Both the position numbers and the translations under genes were made by a program. A DNA stretch of 45,000 nucleotides from Sphingobium indicum B90A (GTDB taxonomy: Bacteria > Pseudomonadota > Alphaproteobacteria > Sphingomonadales > Sphingomonadaceae), in contig NZ_CP013071.1 of assembly GCF_000264945.2 (NCBI RefSeq), positions 1 through 45,000 of the forward strand, given 5' to 3'. The notes beneath the pieces were generated by a model. The model searched no databases and was not told the origin of the DNA. It worked only from the letters and a program-made list of their open reading frames with translations. Below are positions 16,638 to 23,322 of the stretch, piece after piece (the first letter of the stretch is position 1; each line of letters starts with the position of its first letter).

Positions 16638-16802
16638 ATGTTCACCGACATCGCAATCGCTCGCCGCCACGCCTTCAGCCTCTCGCGCAGCCTCATGATG
16701 GTCACCTTCGTCATCGCGATCGGGCAGCATTACGGGGTTATCACCGCCGAAGACGCCGACGGCAGCGTCGCCATCGTCACCGAATTCGATCCCTTTGCCT
16801 GA
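16638..16802 (+). CDS. Small hypothetical protein (54 aa)
   Basis: A 54-residue protein with one moderately hydrophobic stretch (SLMMVTFVIAIG) and an acidic C-terminus (EDADGSVAIVTEFDPFA). An AAGGAG ribosome site stands 8 bases before the ATG, and a clear hairpin terminator follows the stop, so it looks like a self-contained small gene. The family is not recognised and no function can be proposed. Confidence 0.6.
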   Translation: MFTDIAIARRHAFSLSRSLMMVTFVIAIGQHYGVITAEDADGSVAIVTEFDPFA

Positions 16803-16809
16803 CGGCTCG

Positions 16810-16835
16810 ACCGGGAGCCGCTCGGCTCCCGGTTA
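16810..16835 (+). terminator. Hairpin terminator after small gene
   Basis: ACCGGGAGCC (16810-16819), GCTC, GGCTCCCGGT (16824-16833) is a perfect 10-bp stem with a 4-base loop followed by TATTCC. The T-run is short, so termination strength is uncertain. Confidence 0.65.
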
Positions 16836-16909
16836 TTCCCCGCGCTTCGCTCGCGGCTTGCGCCGAAGACGAGAACCGATTGTTCAGATGCCGCGACTAT
16901 GCTGCGATA

Positions 16910-17431
16910 ATGACGATTGAGGCTGCGATAGCGAATGCCGGCGATGATGCCCTGTGGGCGCGCGTCACCCAGGAGGTGAACGCCTGGCGCGGTGCCTGTC
17001 TGCAATGCTTCGCCGCGGTGGAGGTGGCCGTTACCGAGACTTTGCTGCATCTGAGCGCTCAGCCGGGACGAGGACAGTCGGTGAAGCTACGGCATTTGGT
17101 CGGGCAACGGCTCGATGACCTTGCTGCACTCGTCAATGAGGGCGGCCCCTTTTCCGTGGAGGGAAAGGGTGTCGCGAGCCTGCTGGCGGAATTTCGGCAC
17201 CAGGAAGGGCTGCGCACGATGCTCGCCCATGGCCAGGCGAAGCTGACAGTCGAACGGACCAGTCGATGGGCCGCCATCTTTCGTGTGATCGCGATCCGGG
17301 CACGGCAGGCTGATCGTTCGACGCTCGTGATCGAAGAGAACGAGGCGGCGGAGAGGCTTCAGCAGCTCCGTAAGGTATCGCAGAAATTGTGTTCTGCACT
17401 TGGCAATCTGCGACGGGCGGTTGCCGTCTGA
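16910..17431 (+). CDS. Hypothetical helical protein (173 aa)
   Basis: Predicted all-helical, 173 residues, family not recognised. Features visible are an amphipathic N-terminal helix (WRGACLQCFAAVEVAVTETLLHL), a central LRHLVGQRLDDLAALV, and RTMLAHGQAKL. The last resembles the 'RN/RxxLAHG' turn often seen in HEPN-related and DUF-type helical bundles. The start at 16910 has no good ribosome site, so the true start could differ. It follows the small gene's terminator and faces the minus-strand gene at 17920. Codon pattern and G+C agree with the neighbours, which supports it being real. Confidence 0.55.
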   Translation: MTIEAAIANAGDDALWARVTQEVNAWRGACLQCFAAVEVAVTETLLHLSAQPGRGQSVKLRHLVGQRLDDLAALVNEGGPFSVEGKGVASLLAEFRHQEGLRTMLAHGQAKLTVERTSRWAAIFRVIAIRARQADRSTLVIEENEAAERLQQLRKVSQKLCSALGNLRRAVAV

Positions 17432-17569
17432 AAGTCGGATTTCTCTGCATCTATGCGCTGAGAATGGCGGCTCCGGCGCGGCCGGACCGGGCTCTAGGCT
17501 TCGCCCTGAGCCTTGTGCCAAGTCTCAGCCCATTCGGGTGACGATCCCTGCCGTGACTGCTCGCACTTC

Positions 17570-17920
17570 TCAACCCTGCGCGCAAACTATGGCCCGGCCG
17601 GTCGCGCCGCGCGCTGGAGGGCAGTTGGCCAGGCCCGCACGCAGGTGCTCATCGTGCAGCAATATGTGCCAGGGACGGTCATGGCCCCGCGCCGCGAGAT
17701 AATAGGCCGCGCCGTCGCAGCCGACCATGCGGCATCGGGCCTGCCGGTCGATGAGGCTGGCGCCTGCTCCATGGAGCCCGATCAGGGCATCGACATCCTC
17801 GCGCATCAACGCACCGCAGCGGCGGCATTGCGATCGGACGAGGATCTGGCGCAGCCGCATCGCCTGGAGTGACGCGGTCCAGGCCGGGGCAAGGCGGAAG
17901 AGAGTGGCGCTGCTCGTCAT
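17570..17920 (-). CDS. Hypothetical protein with cysteine pairs (116 aa)
   Basis: A 116-residue protein without a recognised family. CRRCGALMREDVDALIG and CRMVGCDGAAYYLAARG provide two cysteine pairs (CxxC and Cx4C) that could form a zinc site, and RPWHILLHDEHLRAGL follows. Its minus orientation is opposite to the flanking genes. It probably belongs to the element's accessory cargo. The zinc site is inferred only from the cysteine spacing. Confidence 0.5.
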   Translation of the reverse strand: MTSSATLFRLAPAWTASLQAMRLRQILVRSQCRRCGALMREDVDALIGLHGAGASLIDRQARCRMVGCDGAAYYLAARGHDRPWHILLHDEHLRAGLANCPPARGATGRAIVCAQG

Positions 17921-18032
17921 GATGGGCGGAGGATAGCGCCGGGCTCTCCGCGGAGCCAGAGAATCAGGACACCGCGATCATCTCTTCGCGATCCCGCCCG
18001 CCAAGACCTTCCTCCTGTCGGCTTGCCTGGCC

Positions 18033-18072
18033 GGCGCGCGCGCCCGCGCAAGCCCGCTTTGCGGGCTTCTCC
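18033..18072 (+). ncRNA. Candidate structured leader element, copy C (weaker)
   Basis: GCCCGCGC (18042-18049) is followed by hairpin AAGCCCGC-TTT-GCGGGCTT (18050-18068) and TTCTCC (18067-18072), 108 bases before the DUF3768 start. The layout resembles copies A and B, but hairpin 1 is only a short self-complementary GGCG/CGCC run (18033-18044) that overlaps the conserved segment. Confidence 0.35.
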
Positions 18073-18179
18073 ACTGCCGTTGCGACCCTGCCGGTGCGCG
18101 GCCGCGCTCTGCCGCCGGCCCTTGGCACGCCTGTCGGAAGGCCCCGGCGGGCGGGGCCGGACAGATCAGGAGCGTTCTC

Positions 18180-18572
18180 ATGTCCCAATCCTCCCCGAAT
18201 GCGATGAGCCAGGCCGAGCGGATCGCCCGCGTCGCCGAACTCAATGACGCGCTTCGCCGGTCCATCCATAGCCCGGGCCGCAACCAGATCGTGATGACTG
18301 CGGGCGTTGCGGCGCTGATCGGCGACGTCGCCCTGTTCCGCGGCTTTCGCCGCCGCGCGGAGATCCTCCGGATCGTGCGCGACTATGACAGCTTCACGCC
18401 CGACAACGATCCGATCGACGAGCATGATTTCGGCCGCTTCGAGTTCGAGGATGCGATCCTCTACTGGAAGATCGACTATTACGATCTCGAGCTCGCCTAT
18501 GGCTCGCCGGATGCCGCGAACCCCGAGGTCACGACGCGCGTGCTCACTATCCTGCTGGCCGACGAATATTGA
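18180..18572 (+). CDS. DUF3768 family protein
   Basis: A 130-residue protein matching DUF3768: RIARVAELNDALRRS near the N-terminus, then VMTAGVAAL, VRDYDSFTPDNDP, HDFGRFEF and WKIDYYDLEL, which are the hallmarks of the family. No biochemical function is known to me; members are frequent in rhizobial and sphingomonad plasmids and ICEs. A GGAG ribosome site lies 9-12 bases upstream of the chosen ATG at 18180. Two back-to-back palindromes follow its stop. Confidence 0.85.
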   Translation: MSQSSPNAMSQAERIARVAELNDALRRSIHSPGRNQIVMTAGVAALIGDVALFRGFRRRAEILRIVRDYDSFTPDNDPIDEHDFGRFEFEDAILYWKIDYYDLELAYGSPDAANPEVTTRVLTILLADEY

Positions 18573-18581
18573 TCCGGCGCA

Positions 18582-18607
18582 GCCATCCCCCCGACCGGGG
18601 GGATGGC
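18582..18607. terminator. Perfect G/C hairpin after DUF3768 gene
   Basis: GCCATCCCCCC (18582-18592), GACC, GGGGGGATGGC (18597-18607) is an 11-bp perfect stem ten bases after the stop codon. There is no T-run; it abuts the next palindrome, sharing one base. Confidence 0.5.
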
Positions 18608-18638
18608 CCGCATAGTCTGCTTGAGCAGACTATGCGGG
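18607..18638. promoter_or_regulatory. Palindrome upstream of parAB operon, copy 1
   Basis: CCCGCATAGTCTGCT (18607-18621), TG, AGCAGACTATGCGGG (18624-18638) is a perfect 15-bp dyad. Its core ATAGTCTGC-N4-GCAGACTAT (18612-18633) recurs exactly at 20802-20823 on the other side of parAB. Likely roles are an operator or a ParB centromere (parS-like) site. Confidence 0.6.
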
Positions 18639-18667
18639 CAACGGACGCCGCATCCGCAAATGCGGGA

Positions 18668-18675
18668 GGGGAGGG
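18668..18675 (+). promoter_or_regulatory. GGGGAGGG leader motif, copy 5
   Basis: GGGGAGGG followed by CGCGGG lies 96 bases before the small membrane-protein gene. A further hairpin, GGCGCC-AGT-GGCGCC, stands between it and the start codon. Confidence 0.3.
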
Positions 18676-18763
18676 CGCGGGTCCGAGATGTCGCGCGATT
18701 GCGCGTGGCCGGCGCCAGTGGCGCCGTTCGCTTGCCCGTTCACTGGCTCCAAGGAGACTTATC

Positions 18764-18940
18764 ATGGCCGCATATTTCGCCGCGCATCCCGATCACGCGT
18801 TTCTCTTCGCGTTCGGCTGCTTCGCCCTCACCGTCTATCTGTTCCGCTATGCCGGTCCCGGCATTGGGGGTGGCGGCGACTGGTCCTCGCGCGATCATTA
18901 TGAGCGCAACCTGCGCGATGGTCCTGACGACTATTGCTGA
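18764..18940 (+). CDS. Small single-pass membrane protein (58 aa)
   Basis: A 58-residue protein with one membrane segment (HAFLFAFGCFALTVYLFRY, about 11-29), a glycine turn (GPGIGGGGDW) and a charged tail (RDHYERNLRDGPDD). AAGGAG stands 8 bases before the ATG. It ends 12 bp before the ParA gene and is probably the first gene of a three-gene operon with parA and parB. The family is not recognised; a membrane anchor for the partition system or relaxosome is a guess. Confidence 0.55.
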   Translation: MAAYFAAHPDHAFLFAFGCFALTVYLFRYAGPGIGGGGDWSSRDHYERNLRDGPDDYC

Positions 18941-18952
18941 GGTGCCGCGGTC

Positions 18953-19717
18953 ATGAAGACGATCGTCGTCAGCCTGCTCAAGGGCGGGGTCGGCAAGACC
19001 TTCCTCGCCAGTCATCTCGCCTGGTATCTTGCTGAACCGCCTGAGCGCCGCGTCGCCTTCGTCGATCTCGACCCGCAGGGCAGCTCGACGCGGCGCCTGG
19101 GCGCCGAGCGGCAAGGCGGATTTTCCGCCGACCTGTTCGATCCTGCCGCTGCCCTGTGCGCCGACGGGCAGGCCGGGCTAACCGTGCTCGGTGCCGATCC
19201 CCGTCTCCAGATGGTCAAGGCGGCGCAGGATGTGCGCGACTTCATCGGCCGCTTCCCGGCGCTCCGCCCGCATTTCGACTATTGCGTTATCGATACCGGT
19301 CCCAAGTGGGACGAGCTCACCTTGAGCGCGATGGCGGTCGCCGATGCCGTGATCGCGCCGGTGCAGGTTGCCGAGGATTCGGTCGAATGCGCCAAGATGC
19401 TGCTGACCGCGCTGCGCAAGGCCGAGGCCGCGCGCGCCGGCCGCAAGATCGCTTTCCTCGGGCTCCTCCCCTCGATGGTCAATCCGTTCGACCGGCGCGA
19501 GATGGAGAATGCGGTGAAGCTGGCGCATGCGGTCGGCGAGAAGCTCATGTTCCCGGCCTTCATCAAGGCGCGGCCGACCTACAAGCATGCCGCGGAAAAT
19601 CATCGTCCGGTATGGCAGGAGACCGGCAGCGGCGCCAAGGCGGCGGCCGAGGAGATCCGCGCGGTGCTCGCCGAGATCGAGGGGCGCATGACAAGCCAGG
19701 AGGTCGCGGCCGCCTGA
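18953..19717 (+). CDS. parA: ParA-family partition ATPase
   Basis: A 254-residue ParA/MinD-type ATPase. The deviant Walker A KGGVGKT spans 10-16 with the signature lysine K10; FVDLDPQGSST is the Walker A' motif, and FDYCVIDTGPKWDEL is Walker B. There is no N-terminal DNA-binding extension, so it is the short (type Ib-like) form. It should drive segregation or positioning of the element together with the ParB that follows. The ParB start overlaps its stop (TGATG at 19715), showing coupling. The region upstream carries several palindromes that may be operators. Confidence 0.9.
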   Translation: MKTIVVSLLKGGVGKTFLASHLAWYLAEPPERRVAFVDLDPQGSSTRRLGAERQGGFSADLFDPAAALCADGQAGLTVLGADPRLQMVKAAQDVRDFIGRFPALRPHFDYCVIDTGPKWDELTLSAMAVADAVIAPVQVAEDSVECAKMLLTALRKAEAARAGRKIAFLGLLPSMVNPFDRREMENAVKLAHAVGEKLMFPAFIKARPTYKHAAENHRPVWQETGSGAKAAAEEIRAVLAEIEGRMTSQEVAAA

Positions 19718-20664
19718 TGGGCAAGTTCGACGAGCGCATCGAGGAGTTCGGACTTCTTGTCGGCGACCATGAACGGGCGCGCCGGGTCGAGGATATCGAA
19801 CTTGCGCGCATCCTGCCCGACCCCGGCAATCCCCGGCGCAGCTTCGACGATGACGCGCTCGCCGAGCTGGCCGCCTCGATCGCGTCGCGCGGCGTGCTGC
19901 AGCCGATCACGGTTACGCCGCCCGACGCGAACGGCATGCACCGGATACGTCTGGGCGAGCGCCGCTTCCGCGCATCGCAGCTGGCGGGCCTTGCCACGAT
20001 CCCCGCGATCGTCGTGCCGGTCGGCGAGGGAGTGCAACTGCTGGCCGACCAGATCGTCGAGAACGACCAGCGCGCCAATCTGTCGTCGGTCGAGCTCGCC
20101 CATGCGATCGCCCGGATGCTGAAGGGCGGGATGAACCAGGTCGAGATCGCGGCGGCACTCGGCCGATCCAAGCAGTTCGTCTCGCTCTATGCCGCCTATG
20201 GCGACATGCCGGCCTATCTCAAGGCGGCCCTGCCGTTTGCGCCTATTCGCCTTCTCTATGATCTGCACCGGACGGCGAGGGACTACCCTGCCGAGGTCGA
20301 GGCCTATGTCGCCAGCTGGGGCGACGCCGGCGCAACGCTCGCCGCAGGATCGCGCTTCATCGCCGAACTCAAGCAGACGCACCCGGCGCCGGTCCCTCCG
20401 CGGGCGCCTGTGGCACAGCCATTGGCCCCCACCGACCGCGATCCGGTTCGATCGGGCCTCACGGACAAACCCTCCGCGCCGATCCGATCTCCTAGACTAC
20501 CGGTCTTGGTCGACGGCTTCCCTGCGTGGCTCCCGCTGGCGCCTTTGGTCACGGTGATTTTCGAGGATGGCCGCGAGCGTGAAGTCGCTGCCTCGTCGAT
20601 CGGTCCGACCGGCGAGAGAAGCGAGGCCTTGCCAACAACTGACCCGCCTCCTCCGCGTTCGTAG
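19717..20664 (+). CDS. parB: ParB/RepB/Spo0J-family partition protein
   Basis: A 315-residue protein. The N-terminal ParB domain includes ILPDPGNPRRSFDDD, LGERRFRASQLAGL (CTP-binding box II type) and ENDQRANLSSVELAHAI. A helix-turn-helix is at about 145-165 (NQVEIAAALGRSKQFVSLYAAY). The C-terminal third is proline-rich (APVPPRAPVAQPLAPT) and ends in VTVIFEDGREREV. With ParA upstream it forms a segregation module. Its DNA site is unknown; the repeated palindromes at 18612 and 20802 on both sides of this operon are candidates. A strong terminator follows at 20685. Confidence 0.9.
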   Translation: MGKFDERIEEFGLLVGDHERARRVEDIELARILPDPGNPRRSFDDDALAELAASIASRGVLQPITVTPPDANGMHRIRLGERRFRASQLAGLATIPAIVVPVGEGVQLLADQIVENDQRANLSSVELAHAIARMLKGGMNQVEIAAALGRSKQFVSLYAAYGDMPAYLKAALPFAPIRLLYDLHRTARDYPAEVEAYVASWGDAGATLAAGSRFIAELKQTHPAPVPPRAPVAQPLAPTDRDPVRSGLTDKPSAPIRSPRLPVLVDGFPAWLPLAPLVTVIFEDGREREVAASSIGPTGERSEALPTTDPPPPRS

Positions 20665-20684
20665 TTTATCTTGCACGATGGTTT

Positions 20685-20714
20685 GGGCCGTACCCTTCGG
20701 GGTGCGGCCCTTTT
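20685..20714 (+). terminator. Intrinsic terminator after parB
   Basis: GGGCCGTACCC (20685-20695), TTCG tetraloop, GGGTGCGGCCC (20700-20710), then TTTT. The 11-bp stem has one T-G wobble. It ends the parAB transcript. Confidence 0.85.
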
Positions 20715-20801
20715 CGTGTCGATGGGCGGGGGCAGCGCCGAAGGCGCCGCCCCTTGCTGCGGACGATCGGTGTTCGAGAGGGGTTCGCTGGCCGAAGAAC
20801 A

Positions 20802-20823
20802 ATAGTCTGCCCAAGCAGACTAT
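20802..20823. promoter_or_regulatory. Palindrome downstream of parAB, copy 2
   Basis: ATAGTCTGC (20802-20810), CCAA, GCAGACTAT (20815-20823) has the same 9-bp arms and 4-base spacing as 18612-18633. It lies 72-93 bases before the MobC-like start, within its probable promoter. Confidence 0.6.
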
Positions 20824-20894
20824 AAGATGAGTTGAGTAAAGGTAAGGGCCGGATAGGCTTGGCGCCGGGGATGTATGACAATAGCGTTGGGGAC

Positions 20895-21431
20895 ATGCCC
20901 GTCCTCACCTTTCGGCTCGACGATGATGTCGCCCAGCGTTTCGCCGCGCTCGCGGCGGTATCGGGCGGCCGCTCGGCGCTGCTGCGCCGCTTGATCGGTG
21001 ACGCCTTGGCCATGGAGGCGGGGGAGGGGCATCAGGCGCCGCGCGCCCGCCAGCGCGCAACCTGCCGGGTCGAGGTTCGGCTGATCCCGGAAGAGATCGC
21101 CGCGCTCGACCGCGCGGCGGATGTGCTGGGGATGAAGCGTACCGACTGGATCACCACGTTGCTGGCGCGGCGCTTGCGCGCAAACGCGCCCTTGCCGCGC
21201 GAGGAGCGGGCGGCCGTCGCGCAGGCGTGGCGCGAGCTCAATCGGATCGGGATCAACCTCAACCAGGCGACCCGCGCGCTCAACGCCTCGGTGATGGTCG
21301 AATCCGGCCTCGACGTCGCGCGGGAAGCGGCCAGGGTCGCAAGCTTTAGGTCCGAGATCGTCGATGCGCTCGCCGGTCTCGGGGCCGCGCTCAAGGGCGA
21401 TCTTCGCTACTGGGACATGGCCGATGCGTGA
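20895..21431 (+). CDS. MobC-like relaxosome accessory protein
   Basis: A protein of about 178 residues. The N-terminus (MPVLTFRLDDDVAQRFAAL) looks like a ribbon-helix-helix DNA-binding strand and helix. The middle contains a second RHH-like stretch (RVEVRLIPEEIAALDRAADVLG), and WRELNRIGINLNQATRALNA near residue 120 is the MobC-type signature 'ELxRIGxNLNQxxRxxN'. Such proteins bind oriT and help the relaxase nick. The start at 20895 is favoured by domain content and an upstream GGGG; ATG 20871 or TTG 20832 would add 8 or 21 residues. Its last 8 bases overlap the relaxase start. Confidence 0.85.
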   Translation: MPVLTFRLDDDVAQRFAALAAVSGGRSALLRRLIGDALAMEAGEGHQAPRARQRATCRVEVRLIPEEIAALDRAADVLGMKRTDWITTLLARRLRANAPLPREERAAVAQAWRELNRIGINLNQATRALNASVMVESGLDVAREAARVASFRSEIVDALAGLGAALKGDLRYWDMADA

Positions 21432-22545
21432 GGAGGAGGGGGTTCTCCCGCTTCCCAGCCTGATGGAGGCCTGGCGGCCGCCGGCAGGCGGCAAGCGGAC
21501 CCTGCGCGGCGCCTATGTTCGGATCAAACCGGGCGGAAGCGGGGGCGGGGCCGCCCGGCCGATGTCGATGGGCCAGGCCGAGGCGCGCGCCAAGCTCGAG
21601 CGGATCGTGCGCAAGGCGCCCGAGGTGATGGTGAAGGTCTCCGGCAAGCAATATGGCGCTCATCATGTCGCCGAGCATTTCGGCTATGTGGCGCGCCACG
21701 GGAAGCTCGCCGTCCGATCGAGCGAGGGCGAGATTATCACCGAGCCGGATCGGCTCAAGGCGATCGCTCAGGACTGGGCGATGCTCGACGAGGCCATGAA
21801 CGAACATGGCCGGGAACGGCCGACGTCGATGTCGCTGGTGCTGTCGATGCCCGGGGGATCGACCGACGCCGAGACGCTCCATGATGCGGCGCAGGCATTC
21901 GCGCGAATCCTGTTCGAGGGGAACCATGCCTATATGCTGGCGCTCCATACCGACACCGATCATCCCCACGTCCATCTGACGGTGGCGACCGAAGGGGCGG
22001 ACGGAACCCGCTTCAATCCGCGCAAGGCGGATCTCCATCATATGCGTGAGACCTTCGCGCATGAGCTGCGCGCGCGCGGTGTCGCGGCGGAAGCGACACC
22101 CCGGCGGGCGCGCGGTCATGTCCAGAAGCGCGTGCGGTCAGCCGCGCTCCATCTCGATGCCCGGCTTGGGGCCGAGGGGCGCAGGCTCAATCTCGCGCAG
22201 CTCAACGAACTGCGGGCGCAAAGCTTCGTGCGTGCGGCCGACCAGGAGCGCCGGCCGGAAGATGTCATGGCGCTGGCGCGCCAGAAGCAGATCCGCGGCG
22301 CCTATGCCGAGGCCGCCGTCGCGCTCGCCGCCACCGGAAAACCGGAAGATCGGGCCTTGGGGCAGGAAATCGCCGGCTTTCTGGCGGCGATGCCGCCGGC
22401 GGTGTCGCGGCGGCTCGCGCGCGCACGGGAGATACTGCAATCCGAACGGCCGCCGCAGGAGCGCCGAAACGAGCCGGAGGGCGTTTCGCCGCCCACAGGT
22501 GCGGACGAGGGGCGGCCACCGCCTCACCGGGATCGGGAACGATGA
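21424..22545 (+). CDS. Relaxase / mobilization nuclease (MOBP/VirD2-like)
   Basis: A 373-residue relaxase. The metal-binding motif III is HTDTDHPHVH (175-184, histidines 175, 180, 182 and 184). An upstream YGAHHVAEHFGYVARHG region (about 75-90) supplies the tyrosine-bearing motif I, and a central SMSLVLSMPGG strand is typical of the Relaxase domain (PF03432). It should nick oriT and pilot the strand for conjugative transfer. Its C-terminal part is short and charged with no helicase or primase domain. It overlaps the MobC-like gene by 8 bp; oriT probably lies upstream, within about 20665-20895, but no nick site can be assigned. Confidence 0.85.
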   Translation: MREEEGVLPLPSLMEAWRPPAGGKRTLRGAYVRIKPGGSGGGAARPMSMGQAEARAKLERIVRKAPEVMVKVSGKQYGAHHVAEHFGYVARHGKLAVRSSEGEIITEPDRLKAIAQDWAMLDEAMNEHGRERPTSMSLVLSMPGGSTDAETLHDAAQAFARILFEGNHAYMLALHTDTDHPHVHLTVATEGADGTRFNPRKADLHHMRETFAHELRARGVAAEATPRRARGHVQKRVRSAALHLDARLGAEGRRLNLAQLNELRAQSFVRAADQERRPEDVMALARQKQIRGAYAEAAVALAATGKPEDRALGQEIAGFLAAMPPAVSRRLARAREILQSERPPQERRNEPEGVSPPTGADEGRPPPHRDRER

Positions 22546-22591
22546 TGGCCGGCGCTCCCGCGGGCGGCTTGCCTACCTTGCCTGTGTGGCC

Positions 22592-22619
22592 TTGGCATCC
22601 TATCTGGATGCGATGCCAA
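22592..22619. other. 8-bp inverted repeat after relaxase gene
   Basis: TTGGCATC (22592-22599) and GATGCCAA (22612-22619) are perfect arms with a 12-base centre, followed by A/T-rich DNA. It could be a terminator hairpin on the plus strand or an operator; no T-run follows. Confidence 0.3.
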
Positions 22620-22666
22620 AATATCTTGGAAAATAGCGAATTTAGGCGCTGATACGCGCTTCTAGC

Positions 22667-22703
22667 TTGTTAGAAAAAAGCGTGCTATTATCTAACAGAT
22701 AGG
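22667..22703 (+). promoter_or_regulatory. Probable promoter and operator of the AbiE-like pair
   Basis: TGTTAGA (22668-22674) and TCTAACA (22691-22697) are inverted arms enclosing a probable -10 TATTAT (22686-22691), followed by the ribosome site AGGAG before the GTG start. AbiEi-type antitoxins are known to repress their own promoter through inverted repeats, so this is a good candidate. Confidence 0.55.
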
Positions 22704-22713
22704 AGCACAGCCA

Positions 22714-23322
22714 GTGTCTGCGGTAGCCGATCGGATCATGAAGCGCGTGCGCGGCAAGGGCCGCGGCTGGGTGTTCACGCCCAAGAGCTTCGTCGACTTC
22801 GGGACGCGTGGGTCGGTCGACATGGCGCTGTCGCGCCTCGTGACCGCCGGCGACATCCGGCGCATCGGCCGGGGTCTTTATGACTATCCGCGCCAGCATG
22901 ACAAGCTCGGTGCGCTCAGTCCCGATCCCGCCAATGTCGCCAAGGCCCTCTCGACGCAGAGCGGGGACAAGCTCGCACCGTCGGGCGCGGCGGCGGCGAA
23001 CAGGCTCGGGCTATCGACCCAGGTTCCCGCCCGGGCCAGCTATGCCACGACCGGCCGCACCCGGGTCAGGCAAGCGGGCGGGCGCAGCCTGACGCTCAAG
23101 CACAGCCGCGCACCGGTGCTCGACAATGCGCCGGACTCGGTCAACGCGGTCGTGCAGGCGCTCGCGCATCTGGGGAAGGACAATATCGATAGCGACAAGA
23201 TCCGGCACTTCGCCGCCCGCCTCGATGATCGCGACATGCGGATGCTCGCCCAGGCCAGGGCCGAGATGCCCGGATGGATGGGCGACGTCGTCTTAAAGAT
23301 CGGCGCCGCCCGCAATGGATGA
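22714..23322 (+). CDS. AbiEi-like antitoxin (DUF6088 family)
   Basis: A 202-residue protein with an N-terminal winged helix (WVFTPKSFVDFGTRGSVDMALSRLV, then GDIRRIGRGLYDYPR), the arrangement of DUF6088 and AbiEi antitoxins. The C-terminal half (about 75-200) would bind the toxin. It starts at GTG with AGGAG 7 bases upstream; no better ATG exists. It overlaps the toxin gene by 8 bases. In characterised AbiE systems the antitoxin represses transcription while the toxin remains unbound (type IV). The upstream inverted repeat agrees with autoregulation. Confidence 0.85.
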   Translation: MSAVADRIMKRVRGKGRGWVFTPKSFVDFGTRGSVDMALSRLVTAGDIRRIGRGLYDYPRQHDKLGALSPDPANVAKALSTQSGDKLAPSGAAAANRLGLSTQVPARASYATTGRTRVRQAGGRSLTLKHSRAPVLDNAPDSVNAVVQALAHLGKDNIDSDKIRHFAARLDDRDMRMLAQARAEMPGWMGDVVLKIGAARNG

